A stretch of DNA of 64,000 nt from Nocardioides kribbensis. Its GTDB lineage: Bacteria > Actinomycetota > Actinomycetes > Propionibacteriales > Nocardioidaceae. Of this stretch, positions 47,637 through 53,758 are shown in pieces. Below the pieces are notes generated by a model. That model was not told the DNA's origin, did no database searches, and was given only the letters and a program-made list of their open reading frames with translations. Where the stretch lies: positions 297,672 to 361,671 of the forward strand of contig NZ_JADCLL010000004.1 in assembly GCF_015070375.1 (NCBI RefSeq), read 5' to 3'. Within the stretch, counting starts at the first letter, position 1. Every line of letters starts with the position of its first letter. The position numbers and the translations under genes were made by a program.

Positions 47637-47712
47637 GCCCCAGTAGCTCAGTGGATAGAGCAGCCGCCTCCTAAGCGAAAGGTCGCAAGTTCGACTCTTG
47701 CCTGGGGCACCA
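47637..47712 (+). tRNA. tRNA-Arg (anticodon CCT), hybrid at the island's left junction
   Basis: Acceptor GCCCCAG/CTGGGGC, discriminator A and an encoded CCA (47710-47712). D arm GCTC-AGTGGATA-GAGC. Anticodon loop CTCCTAA gives CCT, reading AGG. T arm GCAAG-TTCGACT-CTTGC is fully paired. The anticodon stem is poor: GCCGC faces GCGAA, leaving only three pairs with C-A and G-A mismatches at the top. The 3' part from 47668 is the duplicated att core, so this half probably came from the integrated element. Confidence 0.9.
47668..47697 (+). repeat. attL: att core, left copy (inside tRNA-Arg)
   Basis: Thirty bases running from the anticodon loop into the T loop of tRNA-Arg. They recur at 51637-51666 with one mismatch (T at 47672, G at 51641); the last 25 bases (47673-47697) are identical. 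The position in the 3' half of a tRNA gene is the classic target of tyrosine integrases. Confidence 0.9.
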
Positions 47713-47770
47713 ATGTTTCGCCTGGTCGGCGCGGGTACGGCCTGCGAACCGGGTTGGTCGAATCCGCGTG

Positions 47771-47790
47771 CCGCGCTACTCCCGCGCTAC
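47771..47790 (+). repeat. Paired GCGCTAC repeat, left end (possible integrase arm site)
   Basis: CCGCGCTAC, 3 bases, CGCGCTAC. The same unit with the same 3-base spacing occurs near the right end at 51473-51492. An overlapping hairpin, CTCCCGCG (47779-47786) with CGCGGGAG (47798-47805), lies just beside it. Repeats of this type next to att sites are candidates for integrase arm-type or excisionase binding. Confidence 0.6.
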
Positions 47791-47805
47791 CAACCGACGC
47801 GGGAG

Positions 47806-48026
47806 GCCGCTCCGGACCGGTACCGAGTCGCCCCGCCCCGCTTCGGCCAGAGTTCGGCTCGCGTCCGTCCCCACCGAGAACGCCGGCAACCCTGAACCGC
47901 ACCGACTAAGAGGCGGGGAGGCCCCGCTGGACGCGTGCAAACGGCCTCTCGCGCGTTGACGGCCCTCAGCGGTCGCTCCGAACCTCCCACCCCCTCGCAA
48001 AGGGTTAGATCGACGACGCGCCGAGT
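47806..48026. other. Non-coding left end of the island
   Basis: About 220 bases between the arm-type repeat and the SOS box. No coding frame with a ribosome binding site is convincing. The stretch probably carries attachment-site DNA and the upstream part of the DUF5131 promoter. Confidence 0.4.
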
Positions 48027-48042
48027 TCGAACACGTGTTCGA
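48027..48042. promoter_or_regulatory. LexA/SOS box upstream of the DUF5131 gene
   Basis: TCGAACACGTGTTCGA is a perfect 16-base palindrome and matches exactly the actinobacterial LexA consensus TCGAAC-N4-GTTCGA. It ends 25 bases before the ATG at 48068, where bound LexA would block the promoter. No other copy was seen in the window. Confidence 0.85.
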
Positions 48043-48067
48043 CATTCAGAGTGGCTACAGTGCGCTC

Positions 48068-48811
48068 ATGGCCGACAAGAGTGCGATCGAGTGGACTGAG
48101 GCCACGTGGAACCCCACGACCGGTTGCGACCGCGTCTCGACCGGATGCGACAACTGCTACGCGCTGACGCTGTCCAAGCGGCTCAAAGCCATGGGTAATC
48201 CCAAGTATCAGAACGATGGCGACCCGCGCACGAGCGGCCCAGGCTTTGGCGTGACCGTTCATCCGGACGCGCTCGCGATCCCCTATTCGTGGAAGCGCCC
48301 GCGTGTCGTCTTTGTGAACTCGATGAGCGACCTCTTTCACGCCCGGGTCCCCATCGACTTCATCAAGCAAGTCTTTGACGTGATGGGCGACACTCCTCAC
48401 CATACATATCAAGTCCTGACCAAGCGCGCGCATCGCTTGGCGCGGATAGCCGACAAGCTGGACTGGCCCCGCAACGTGTGGATGGGGGTGAGCGTCGAGT
48501 CCTCTGAGCAGTACGACCGCATCCGCGACTTGGCGAAGGTTCCGGCAGCCGTTCGGTTCCTGTCCTGCGAGCCACTGTTGGGACCATTGCCGCAGATACC
48601 CCTCGAAGGCATCGACTGGGTTATCGCGGGCGGTGAGAGCGGATTCAATGCCCGGCCTGCCAACCCTGAGTGGTTCCGGGATCTACGGGACACCTGCGTG
48701 GACCAGCGCACCCCGTTCTTCTTCAAACAGTGGGGCGGCATCAGGGCCAAGGCAGGCGGTCGCGAACTCGACGGTCGCACATGGGATGAGATGCCAGAAC
48801 TAGTCGGCTAG
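48068..48811 (+). CDS. DUF5131 (phage Gp37/Gp68) three-Cys-motif protein
   Basis: A 247-residue protein starting MADKSAIEWTEATWNPTTGC. Cys20, Cys27 and Cys30 (C-x6-C-x2-C in GCDRVSTGCDNCYA) form the three-Cys motif, resembling an Fe-S-binding radical-SAM-like site with non-standard spacing. Other conserved blocks: VVFVNSMSDLFHARVPIDFI, LTKRAHRLARIAD, NVWMGVSVESSEQYDRI, FLSCEPLLGPLP and WVIAGGESGFNARPANPEWF. The family occurs in phages and islands, often beside TcmP, as here. The LexA box upstream implies induction by DNA damage. The reaction is unknown. A GTG at 48035 inside the SOS box is a less likely start. Confidence 0.92.
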   Translation: MADKSAIEWTEATWNPTTGCDRVSTGCDNCYALTLSKRLKAMGNPKYQNDGDPRTSGPGFGVTVHPDALAIPYSWKRPRVVFVNSMSDLFHARVPIDFIKQVFDVMGDTPHHTYQVLTKRAHRLARIADKLDWPRNVWMGVSVESSEQYDRIRDLAKVPAAVRFLSCEPLLGPLPQIPLEGIDWVIAGGESGFNARPANPEWFRDLRDTCVDQRTPFFFKQWGGIRAKAGGRELDGRTWDEMPELVG

Positions 48812-49920
48812 GTCACTCGTCGGAGCCGAGTCGTGCTAGTCAAGTGACCCTTTGCCGGGTTCCGGGCGATACGGCCCTCTTCGAGCAGATGGCGAATCGC
48901 GGGTCGCGCGTCGGTCTCACGCCAGCGTGACGTCTCACGGATGAGAAAGTCGCACACGTCCTGAACCGAGGTCCCTGGTTTGTCCATGAGGTCATCGACG
49001 AACCCGAGCAGCTCCGGATCGGGAACGTCATCGGGCGCATCGAACAGCGAGGGCTGTAGGTCAGCCATGGCCGCCTGCTTGCCTGCTGTAGTGCGTGGGT
49101 CGTTGAAGCGCATGCCGTCGGAGACATCCACTTTCCACATGGCATCCTTGAACGCCTTCACGCCCGAGGGATGCCCCGTCCCGTAGACCAGATACAACGG
49201 CTGACCAGTGCGCGGCATCACCTGAAAAGTCAGGGCGTACTCGTGACCCGCCCGCTTAAGCGCGCCTCGGTAAGTCTCCAGCCATTCTCGCCATCGGTCC
49301 GTAGACGTCAGATCGTCGTTGCTCGGCTGCCAGTACTGGGGCCCGCCAAAGATGAGGTCAAGCTTCTCTGGCTCTTGGTTCTCCCGGCGACTGAACCAGT
49401 TGGGTCCGAAGGTCACGATGTTCTCGCTAGACGGATTGCTTGCAATCTTCCGGAGGTCCACCCAGGGCACACCGACGTTTCCCCAACTATCGAACACGGC
49501 AAGGATGGGCGAGCCCCACGCGTTCGTCTCGTCAAGCAGGGGAAGGGTGTCGCGCTCGGCTCGGCCTTTCTCCACGCGCACAGTCACAGGCAACTCATCA
49601 AGCGCCCCGAACCGCTTTTCGAGCAACGCCTCCAAGTGGTCACGTCGCTTCTGATTCTCTTCGATGAAGATCAGGGTCACCCGCTGCCTGGTCAAGTTCA
49701 TGCGCGGGCGGGCCACATGACTCAACAACCGGTCAAGCGCGAAGATCGGGGAGCCTTCCTGGCCATCGACGTACTCGCCTGGCCCGGCGAAGGCGTCAAC
49801 GTAGGTCACGCGGCTGACGTGCGCCCGCTGCAGCATGATCGGCCACCATGCGTCGAGATATCGCTTGTACAGCCGGTGCTTCGCCTCGGTAGCAGGCTCC
49901 AGCGCCCAGAGACCCCCCAT
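48808..49920 (-). CDS. tcmP: Three-Cys-motif partner protein TcmP
   Basis: A 370-residue protein of the TcmP family, named for its association with three-Cys-motif DUF5131 proteins. It begins WALEPATEAKHRLYKRYLDA (the typical KHxxLxxYLxAW start). It has motifs of a Rossmann methyltransferase: VTYVDAFAGPGEYVDG (motif I, 42-48), LIFIEENQKRRDHL (acidic motif II) and AVFDSWGNVGVPW (motif IV-like, Asp144). The C-terminal 90 residues look like a winged helix (SVQDVCDFLIRETSRWRETD). It converges on the DUF5131 gene, and the stops share CTAG (48808-48811). A GGAGA site precedes the ATG. Activity is inferred only. Confidence 0.88.
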   Translation of the reverse strand: MGGLWALEPATEAKHRLYKRYLDAWWPIMLQRAHVSRVTYVDAFAGPGEYVDGQEGSPIFALDRLLSHVARPRMNLTRQRVTLIFIEENQKRRDHLEALLEKRFGALDELPVTVRVEKGRAERDTLPLLDETNAWGSPILAVFDSWGNVGVPWVDLRKIASNPSSENIVTFGPNWFSRRENQEPEKLDLIFGGPQYWQPSNDDLTSTDRWREWLETYRGALKRAGHEYALTFQVMPRTGQPLYLVYGTGHPSGVKAFKDAMWKVDVSDGMRFNDPRTTAGKQAAMADLQPSLFDAPDDVPDPELLGFVDDLMDKPGTSVQDVCDFLIRETSRWRETDARPAIRHLLEEGRIARNPAKGHLTSTTRLRRVT

Positions 49921-50172
49921 CGGCCTGTCTCCATCCTGCGCGCGTATATGGGGTGAGGGTAACTACGCGCAGCGGTAGCCCGGCGCGGAACACGCCAACG
50001 TAGGTATCGAGGCCAGAGCCCGCACCGGGTAGTGCAGCCCACTACCAGCACACTGAAGTCAATTGGTTGAATACAGCAGAGCCCCACTCGCACCGAGGTG
50101 TCGTTAGCACTTCGGGTCGGGTGGGGCTTCTTAGACGCTGCGCGGCTTCCCCGCCTACAGCGACGTACCTGC
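49921..50172. other. Intergenic region upstream of tcmP with a hairpin
   Basis: About 250 bases. A CATATACG element near 49943-49950 is a possible -10 for tcmP. The stretch also holds the inverted repeat at 50080-50128. No SOS-box-like sequence was seen here, so tcmP does not appear to share LexA control. Confidence 0.45.
50080..50128 (-). terminator. Hairpin after the small basic gene
   Basis: AGCCCCAC at 50080-50087 pairs with GTGGGGCT at 50121-50128, with a further partly paired region between. It lies 45 bases past the stop of the 42-residue gene on the minus strand, fitting a transcription terminator for it. Confidence 0.55.
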
Positions 50173-50301
50173 CTACTTCTTGGTTGACTCGGTCACGGTC
50201 GTCTTGGGGTGACGCCGCCCCGTAGCCGGAGTGACGTAGCGACCGGTGATCGCGGAACGAACCCGCTTGCCACCGCCGCCGCTGCGCTTCTTGCCAGCCA
50301 T
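50173..50301 (-). CDS. Small basic protein of the island
   Basis: A 42-residue, strongly basic protein: MAGKKRSGGGGKRVRSAITG, then RYVTPATGRRHPKTTVTES and TKK. The GRYVTxATxRRHPKTTVxE pattern looks conserved, a type of very small actinobacterial protein found in accessory regions. A near-perfect AAGGAGG ribosome binding site lies 9 bases before the ATG, so it is surely translated. It may bind nucleic acid. The frame extends to 50370, but the strong ribosome binding site decides for 50301. Confidence 0.75.
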   Translation of the reverse strand: MAGKKRSGGGGKRVRSAITGRYVTPATGRRHPKTTVTESTKK

Positions 50302-50485
50302 GGTGTCTACCTCCTTCCTCTCGATTGTCTCGATGGTGGCTGCCAACACCGACAGACGGGGGCACGACACGCCGAAGCCTCAATACCAGCCCCACGTCGC
50401 GCGTGCGCCATGATGGCGACTTTCAACTCGCCTCGAAGCGCGATGGCGCGCGCCGCGTCCCGCCGCCTGTGCTTGGGTGTGTCAC

Positions 50486-51052
50486 ATGGATCCAGCCGTT
50501 CAGGGTGCCCTCATCGCCGCGCTCTCTGCTCTGAGCGCGGGCGGACTCGCGACGGGCGCAAACGTCTACCTCGAAAGCAGGCGGCAGGCAGCACAGGACA
50601 AGCGCGACGAACAGGCGCGGCTTCACGAGGAGCGCCAGGCGCGCTACGACGAACGCAAGACGGCGTATGAAGAGTTCTATGCCACTCTCGCCTCAGCAGA
50701 GCAGGCCACACTAGAACTGGAAGAGCAAACCGGCGGGCTCCCGGGCGACATGGGGTACGACGCGGGCAACAAGCGCGTAGACAACGCGTTGGTGCGGCTC
50801 CAATTCCATGCTTCCGATGCGGGCCTTGCCGCCGCGGAGGTGTGCAGCCGAGCGTTCTACTCCTGGGGGTGGGGTGGCGGCTCACACACCGAGTTGTACG
50901 AAGCCATGACTGCGTATGTTCGTGTCGTGCGGACAGACCTTGGGATCAAGGCACTCGCGAGGGAGAGACCCCTTCCTAGCGCGCGACGGCGGAAGGCACT
51001 TCCCTCCTCCTCAACGGGCTCGCCGTCAGAGCCCCCACCCGACAGTCATTAG
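50486..51052 (+). CDS. Membrane-anchored coiled-coil protein of the island
   Basis: A 188-residue protein. Residues 4-26 (AVQGALIAALSALSAGGLAT) form a single hydrophobic helix, then comes a long charged coiled coil (ESRRQAAQDKRDEQARLHEE onward to about residue 70), then a mixed domain with HASDAGLAAAEVCSRAFYSW and a polar Ser/Pro tail. I recognise no enzyme motif. Its stop lies 8 bases from the convergent integrase remnant. Codon use is less GC-biased than the flanks. Confidence 0.7.
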   Translation: MDPAVQGALIAALSALSAGGLATGANVYLESRRQAAQDKRDEQARLHEERQARYDERKTAYEEFYATLASAEQATLELEEQTGGLPGDMGYDAGNKRVDNALVRLQFHASDAGLAAAEVCSRAFYSWGWGGGSHTELYEAMTAYVRVVRTDLGIKALARERPLPSARRRKALPSSSTGSPSEPPPDSH

Positions 51053-51060
51053 GCGGTCGC

Positions 51061-51393
51061 TCAACCAGTTTGGCCTGAGCGTCTGGTCGCGATTGGTGTC
51101 ACGTTCTCCATCACATCGCGGCCCATCGCGGCGGCCACTGCTGCGCCACGCTGGCGGCGCGCCTCACCGTCGGTTCGGCTGTGCCAGTACCGATCCAGGG
51201 TCATGGTCGCGTTGGCGTGGCCGAGCCGCTCCTGAACGTCCTTGATGCTCATGCCCGCGTCCAGCAGCGTGCTTGCGTGGAAGTGTCGGAGGTCGTACAC
51301 CCGCACCGATTCCGGCAGCCCGACCGTACGGCACGTGCGCCGCCAGTACGGGTCGTGCGTGATGTTCAGTTGTCCCCGGGACGACCGGCTCGC
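51061..51393 (-). pseudogene. int: Tyrosine recombinase (integrase), 5'-truncated remnant
   Basis: The last 110 residues of a phage-type tyrosine integrase that should have about 380. It reads LNITHDPYWRRTCRTVGLPE, then VYDLRHFHASTLLDAGMSI with the catalytic Arg and His, then VQERLGHANATMTLDRYWHS with the second His and the Tyr nucleophile. An in-frame TAG at 51394-51396 closes the frame, and only about 240 bases remain before the att site, too few for the missing N-terminal arm-binding and core domains. The gene is therefore broken. Confidence 0.88.
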
Positions 51394-51396
51394 CTA

Positions 51397-51636
51397 CCAC
51401 TCTACTGGACCGGCTTACGCTCGGCGGTCCACCTGAGGCCAAGGGGTGTTCAGGCCAGAATGGGTCGGCTCGCCGCGCTACGAGCGCGCTACTAGCCTCG
51501 GATCAGGGACCGCTCCGCGCGTTCCTCCTGGTCGGAGGCTGAAGCGAGTGGAACCGGCGACCTACCAGCGGAACGTAGAGAACACGGTCAGGACCGGGAC
51601 AGACCTCGGTGGACCGGCGCAGACCTGTCGCGCGGA
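51397..51636. other. Non-coding right end of the island
   Basis: About 240 bases between the integrase remnant and the right att copy. It holds the right-hand paired GCGCTAC repeat at 51473-51492. The rest shows no coding frame of interest. It is likely what was left after the deletion that removed the 5' part of the integrase. Confidence 0.45.
51473..51492 (+). repeat. Paired GCGCTAC repeat, right end (possible integrase arm site)
   Basis: CCGCGCTAC, 3 bases, CGCGCTAC, in the same orientation and spacing as the unit at 47771-47790. It lies 145 bases before the right att core, while the left unit lies 74 bases after the left core. Confidence 0.6.
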
Positions 51637-51666
51637 CTCCGAAGCGAAAGGTCGCAAGTTCGACTC
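51637..51666 (+). repeat. attR: att core, right copy
   Basis: Partial copy of the tRNA-Arg 3' half; the 25 bases at 51642-51666 are identical to 47673-47697. It is followed by CTGCCCTGGGGCGCCA, a diverged tRNA 3' end with one extra C and a G discriminator, compared with TTGCCTGGGGCACCA on the left. Confidence 0.88.
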
Positions 51667-51749
51667 CTGCCCTGGGGCGCCACCGGCGGTCCGGCCGTCC
51701 GGGCCCGAGCGCGGCGCCGCGCTGGCAGCGGCGACCTAGGCTCGGGCGC

Positions 51750-52493
51750 ATGGACCTGGGACTCTCGGGCGCCCGAGCGCTCGTCACCGGCGGCAACCGC
51801 GGCATCGGCCTGGCGACGGCACGTCGCCTCAGCGCGGAGGGGGCGCGGGTGGCGCTGCTGGCCCGCGACGGCGAGGCGCTGGAGCGGGCCGCGGCCTCCC
51901 TCGAGGGGGCGGTGACGGTGCAGGCCGACACCACCGACGACGCCGCCGTGCGGGCCGCGGTGGAGCGCGCCGCGGGCGAGCTCGGCGGCCTCGACGTGGT
52001 GGTCAACGCCGCCGCCCCGCGGGCCAGCGGCGGGCGCACCCCGGGGCTGGCCGGCCTCGACGACGCGGAGTTCCTGGTGGAGATGGACACCAAGGCGCTG
52101 GGCTACGCCCGCGTCGTGCGCGCGGCCTCGGCGTACCTGCTCGACGGGGGCGGGCGGATCGTCAACGTCTCCGGCATGAACGCCCGCAAGACCGGCTCGA
52201 TCACCGGCTCCGTGCGCAACATCGCCGTCGTGGCGCTCACCAAGAACCTCGCCGACGAGCTCGGGCCGCAGGGCGTCAGCGCCGTGTGCGTGCACCCCGG
52301 CCTCACCGTCACCGAGCGCAACGCCGACGACGGCGACTACCTGGTCAAGGCCGCCGACAACGCCCTGGGGCGTGCGATCACCGCCGACGAGGTGGCGACG
52401 GCGGTGACGTTCCTCTGCTCGCCCCACGCCGCGATCGTCAACGGCGGCGTGGTCACCCTCGACGGGGGCCGCCCCGGGTCGCTGTGGGCCTAG
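51750..52493 (+). CDS. Atypical short-chain dehydrogenase/reductase
   Basis: A 247-residue SDR with an intact cofactor site: ALVTGGNRGIGLATARRL, VVVNAAAPRASGG and RIVNVSGMNARKTGS (the Ser strand). The usual YxxxK catalytic pair is absent; the aligned stretch reads ITGSVRNIAVVALTKNLADE, with Gly and Asn where Tyr and Lys are expected. The C-terminal ITADEVATAVTFLCSP and VVTLDGGRPGSLW are standard. It may be a divergent enzyme or a binding protein. It is the first native gene after the island. Confidence 0.88.
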   Translation: MDLGLSGARALVTGGNRGIGLATARRLSAEGARVALLARDGEALERAAASLEGAVTVQADTTDDAAVRAAVERAAGELGGLDVVVNAAAPRASGGRTPGLAGLDDAEFLVEMDTKALGYARVVRAASAYLLDGGGRIVNVSGMNARKTGSITGSVRNIAVVALTKNLADELGPQGVSAVCVHPGLTVTERNADDGDYLVKAADNALGRAITADEVATAVTFLCSPHAAIVNGGVVTLDGGRPGSLWA

Positions 52494-52505
52494 CCGCCGG
52501 CGCAC

Positions 52506-52519
52506 CCCGCCGAGGCGGG
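52506..52519. terminator. Short hairpin between convergent genes
   Basis: CCCGCC and GGCGGG around a GA loop, between the SDR stop (52493) and the convergent reductase stop (52522). The stem is short, so this is a weak terminator candidate. Confidence 0.4.
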
Positions 52520-52521
52520 AC

Positions 52522-53703
52522 TCAGGCCACGACCTCGAAGGTGAGGCCGGCGGCGACCAGCCGCGCGATGAGCGCGTCACCCATCGCCTGGGCCGTGGTG
52601 ACGCAGCCGGCGGTGGAGGGCAGCTCGTCGAGCACGAGGCACAGCGCCGACTCGGCGAGCATCTTCGCGGTCTCGGAGTAGCCCGGGTCGCCGCCGGACA
52701 CGCGGGTGTGGATCGAGCGTCCCTCGCTCTCGGCGACGAAGTCGACGGTGAACCACGACCGCGCACGGCGGCTCTCGTCGGGGCCCTCGCCCTGCTTGAT
52801 CCGGCCGAGGAGCGCGTTGCGCAGCGGGCGCACCTGGGCGGCCAGGCCGATCGCGGAGACGCCGAGCGCGCCGCCGGCGGCGTAGCGCAGCGTCTTGGTG
52901 CCGGCGAAGTGGGAGTAGCGGAACTCCGGCCCGTAGGCCTCCAGCGCCGCCCCGCTGCGCGCGACGACCTGGGGGTCGATGGTGGGCATCGGCAGCAGCC
53001 ACAGACCGAGGGCCTTGTCGCGGTGGGGCTTGCCAGCGACCGCGCGCGAGGAGCGGCCCTCGGGCCGCGGCTCGGCACGGCGGCGGGCCTTGAGGGCCTC
53101 GCTCATCTGCTTGGCCCGGGCGAAGGCGCCGATGGCGGAGTGGAAGGTGCCGCCCGAGACCATGCCGCTGGCGCGGACCACGCCCCGCATGGCCACCGGG
53201 CCGCTGGCCCGCAGCTGCTGCACGGTGTAGAGCGCACCGAGGTCGTGCGGGATCGAGTCGAAGCCGCAGGCGTGCACGATCCGGGCACCGGTGCGGGCAG
53301 CCGTGACGTGGTGGGCGACGTACATGCGGTCGACGAACTCCGGCTCGCCGGTCAGGTCGACGTAGTCGGTGCCGGCCTCGGCGCAGGCGCGCACCAGCGG
53401 CTCGCCGTGCTGGAGGTAGGGCCCGACGGTGGTGACGACCACCTTCGTGCGCGCCGCCAGGTCGGCCAGGCCCGCGGCGTCGGTGGCGTCGGCCTCGAGG
53501 AGCGGCAGGTCGGCGAGGGCGGGGTCGATCCTGACCAGGCGGGCGCGCACGCGCTCGAGCTTGTCGCGGCTGCGACCCACCAGGGCCCAGCGCAGCCCGG
53601 TGGGCGCGGTGCGGGCGAGGTACTCGGCGGTGAGGCCCCCGGTGAAGCCGGTGGCGCCGAAGAGGACGAGGTCGAGCTCGCGGGAGTCGGGCATGCCCGT
53701 CAT
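52522..53703 (-). CDS. Saccharopine dehydrogenase-like/trans-acting enoyl reductase
   Basis: A 393-residue Rossmann protein. The N-terminus LDLVLFGATGFTGGLTAEYL carries the GATGFTG nucleotide loop, followed by VVVTTVGPYLQHGEPLVRAC, DYVDLTGEPEFVDRMY and RIVHACGFDSIPHDLGALYT. The C-terminal VSGGDPGYSETAKMLAESAL is also a family block. Mycobacterial relatives include the trans-acting enoyl reductase Rv2953 for phenolic glycolipids; the lipid substrate here is unknown. The start is ATG at 53703 or 53694. Confidence 0.88.
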   Translation of the reverse strand: MTGMPDSRELDLVLFGATGFTGGLTAEYLARTAPTGLRWALVGRSRDKLERVRARLVRIDPALADLPLLEADATDAAGLADLAARTKVVVTTVGPYLQHGEPLVRACAEAGTDYVDLTGEPEFVDRMYVAHHVTAARTGARIVHACGFDSIPHDLGALYTVQQLRASGPVAMRGVVRASGMVSGGTFHSAIGAFARAKQMSEALKARRRAEPRPEGRSSRAVAGKPHRDKALGLWLLPMPTIDPQVVARSGAALEAYGPEFRYSHFAGTKTLRYAAGGALGVSAIGLAAQVRPLRNALLGRIKQGEGPDESRRARSWFTVDFVAESEGRSIHTRVSGGDPGYSETAKMLAESALCLVLDELPSTAGCVTTAQAMGDALIARLVAAGLTFEVVA

Positions 53704-53758
53704 CCTCGCACCGCGTCGTCGCCGGGAACCAGCACGGGCCGCCCGCCGTCACAGCCCC

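Larger units (their letters stand above)
47668..51666. mobile_element. Integrated genomic island at tRNA-Arg, about 4 kb
   Basis: Bounded by direct repeats of the tRNA-Arg 3' half (47668-47697 and 51637-51666). Contents: DUF5131 protein, TcmP, a 42-residue basic protein, a membrane/coiled-coil protein and a 5'-truncated tyrosine integrase next to the right end. Paired GCGCTAC repeats lie inside each end. Base and codon use is visibly poorer in GC than the flanks, with many A/T third positions (for example around 48400-48415). No replication or transfer genes are present, so it is probably a decayed or satellite element that needs help to move. Confidence 0.88.

Noticed and set aside
51164..51442. 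A separate 92-residue minus-strand protein overlapping the integrase
   Set aside because: It is another frame of the integrase remnant region. The integrase frame carries all the recognisable recombinase motifs, so this one is a shadow.
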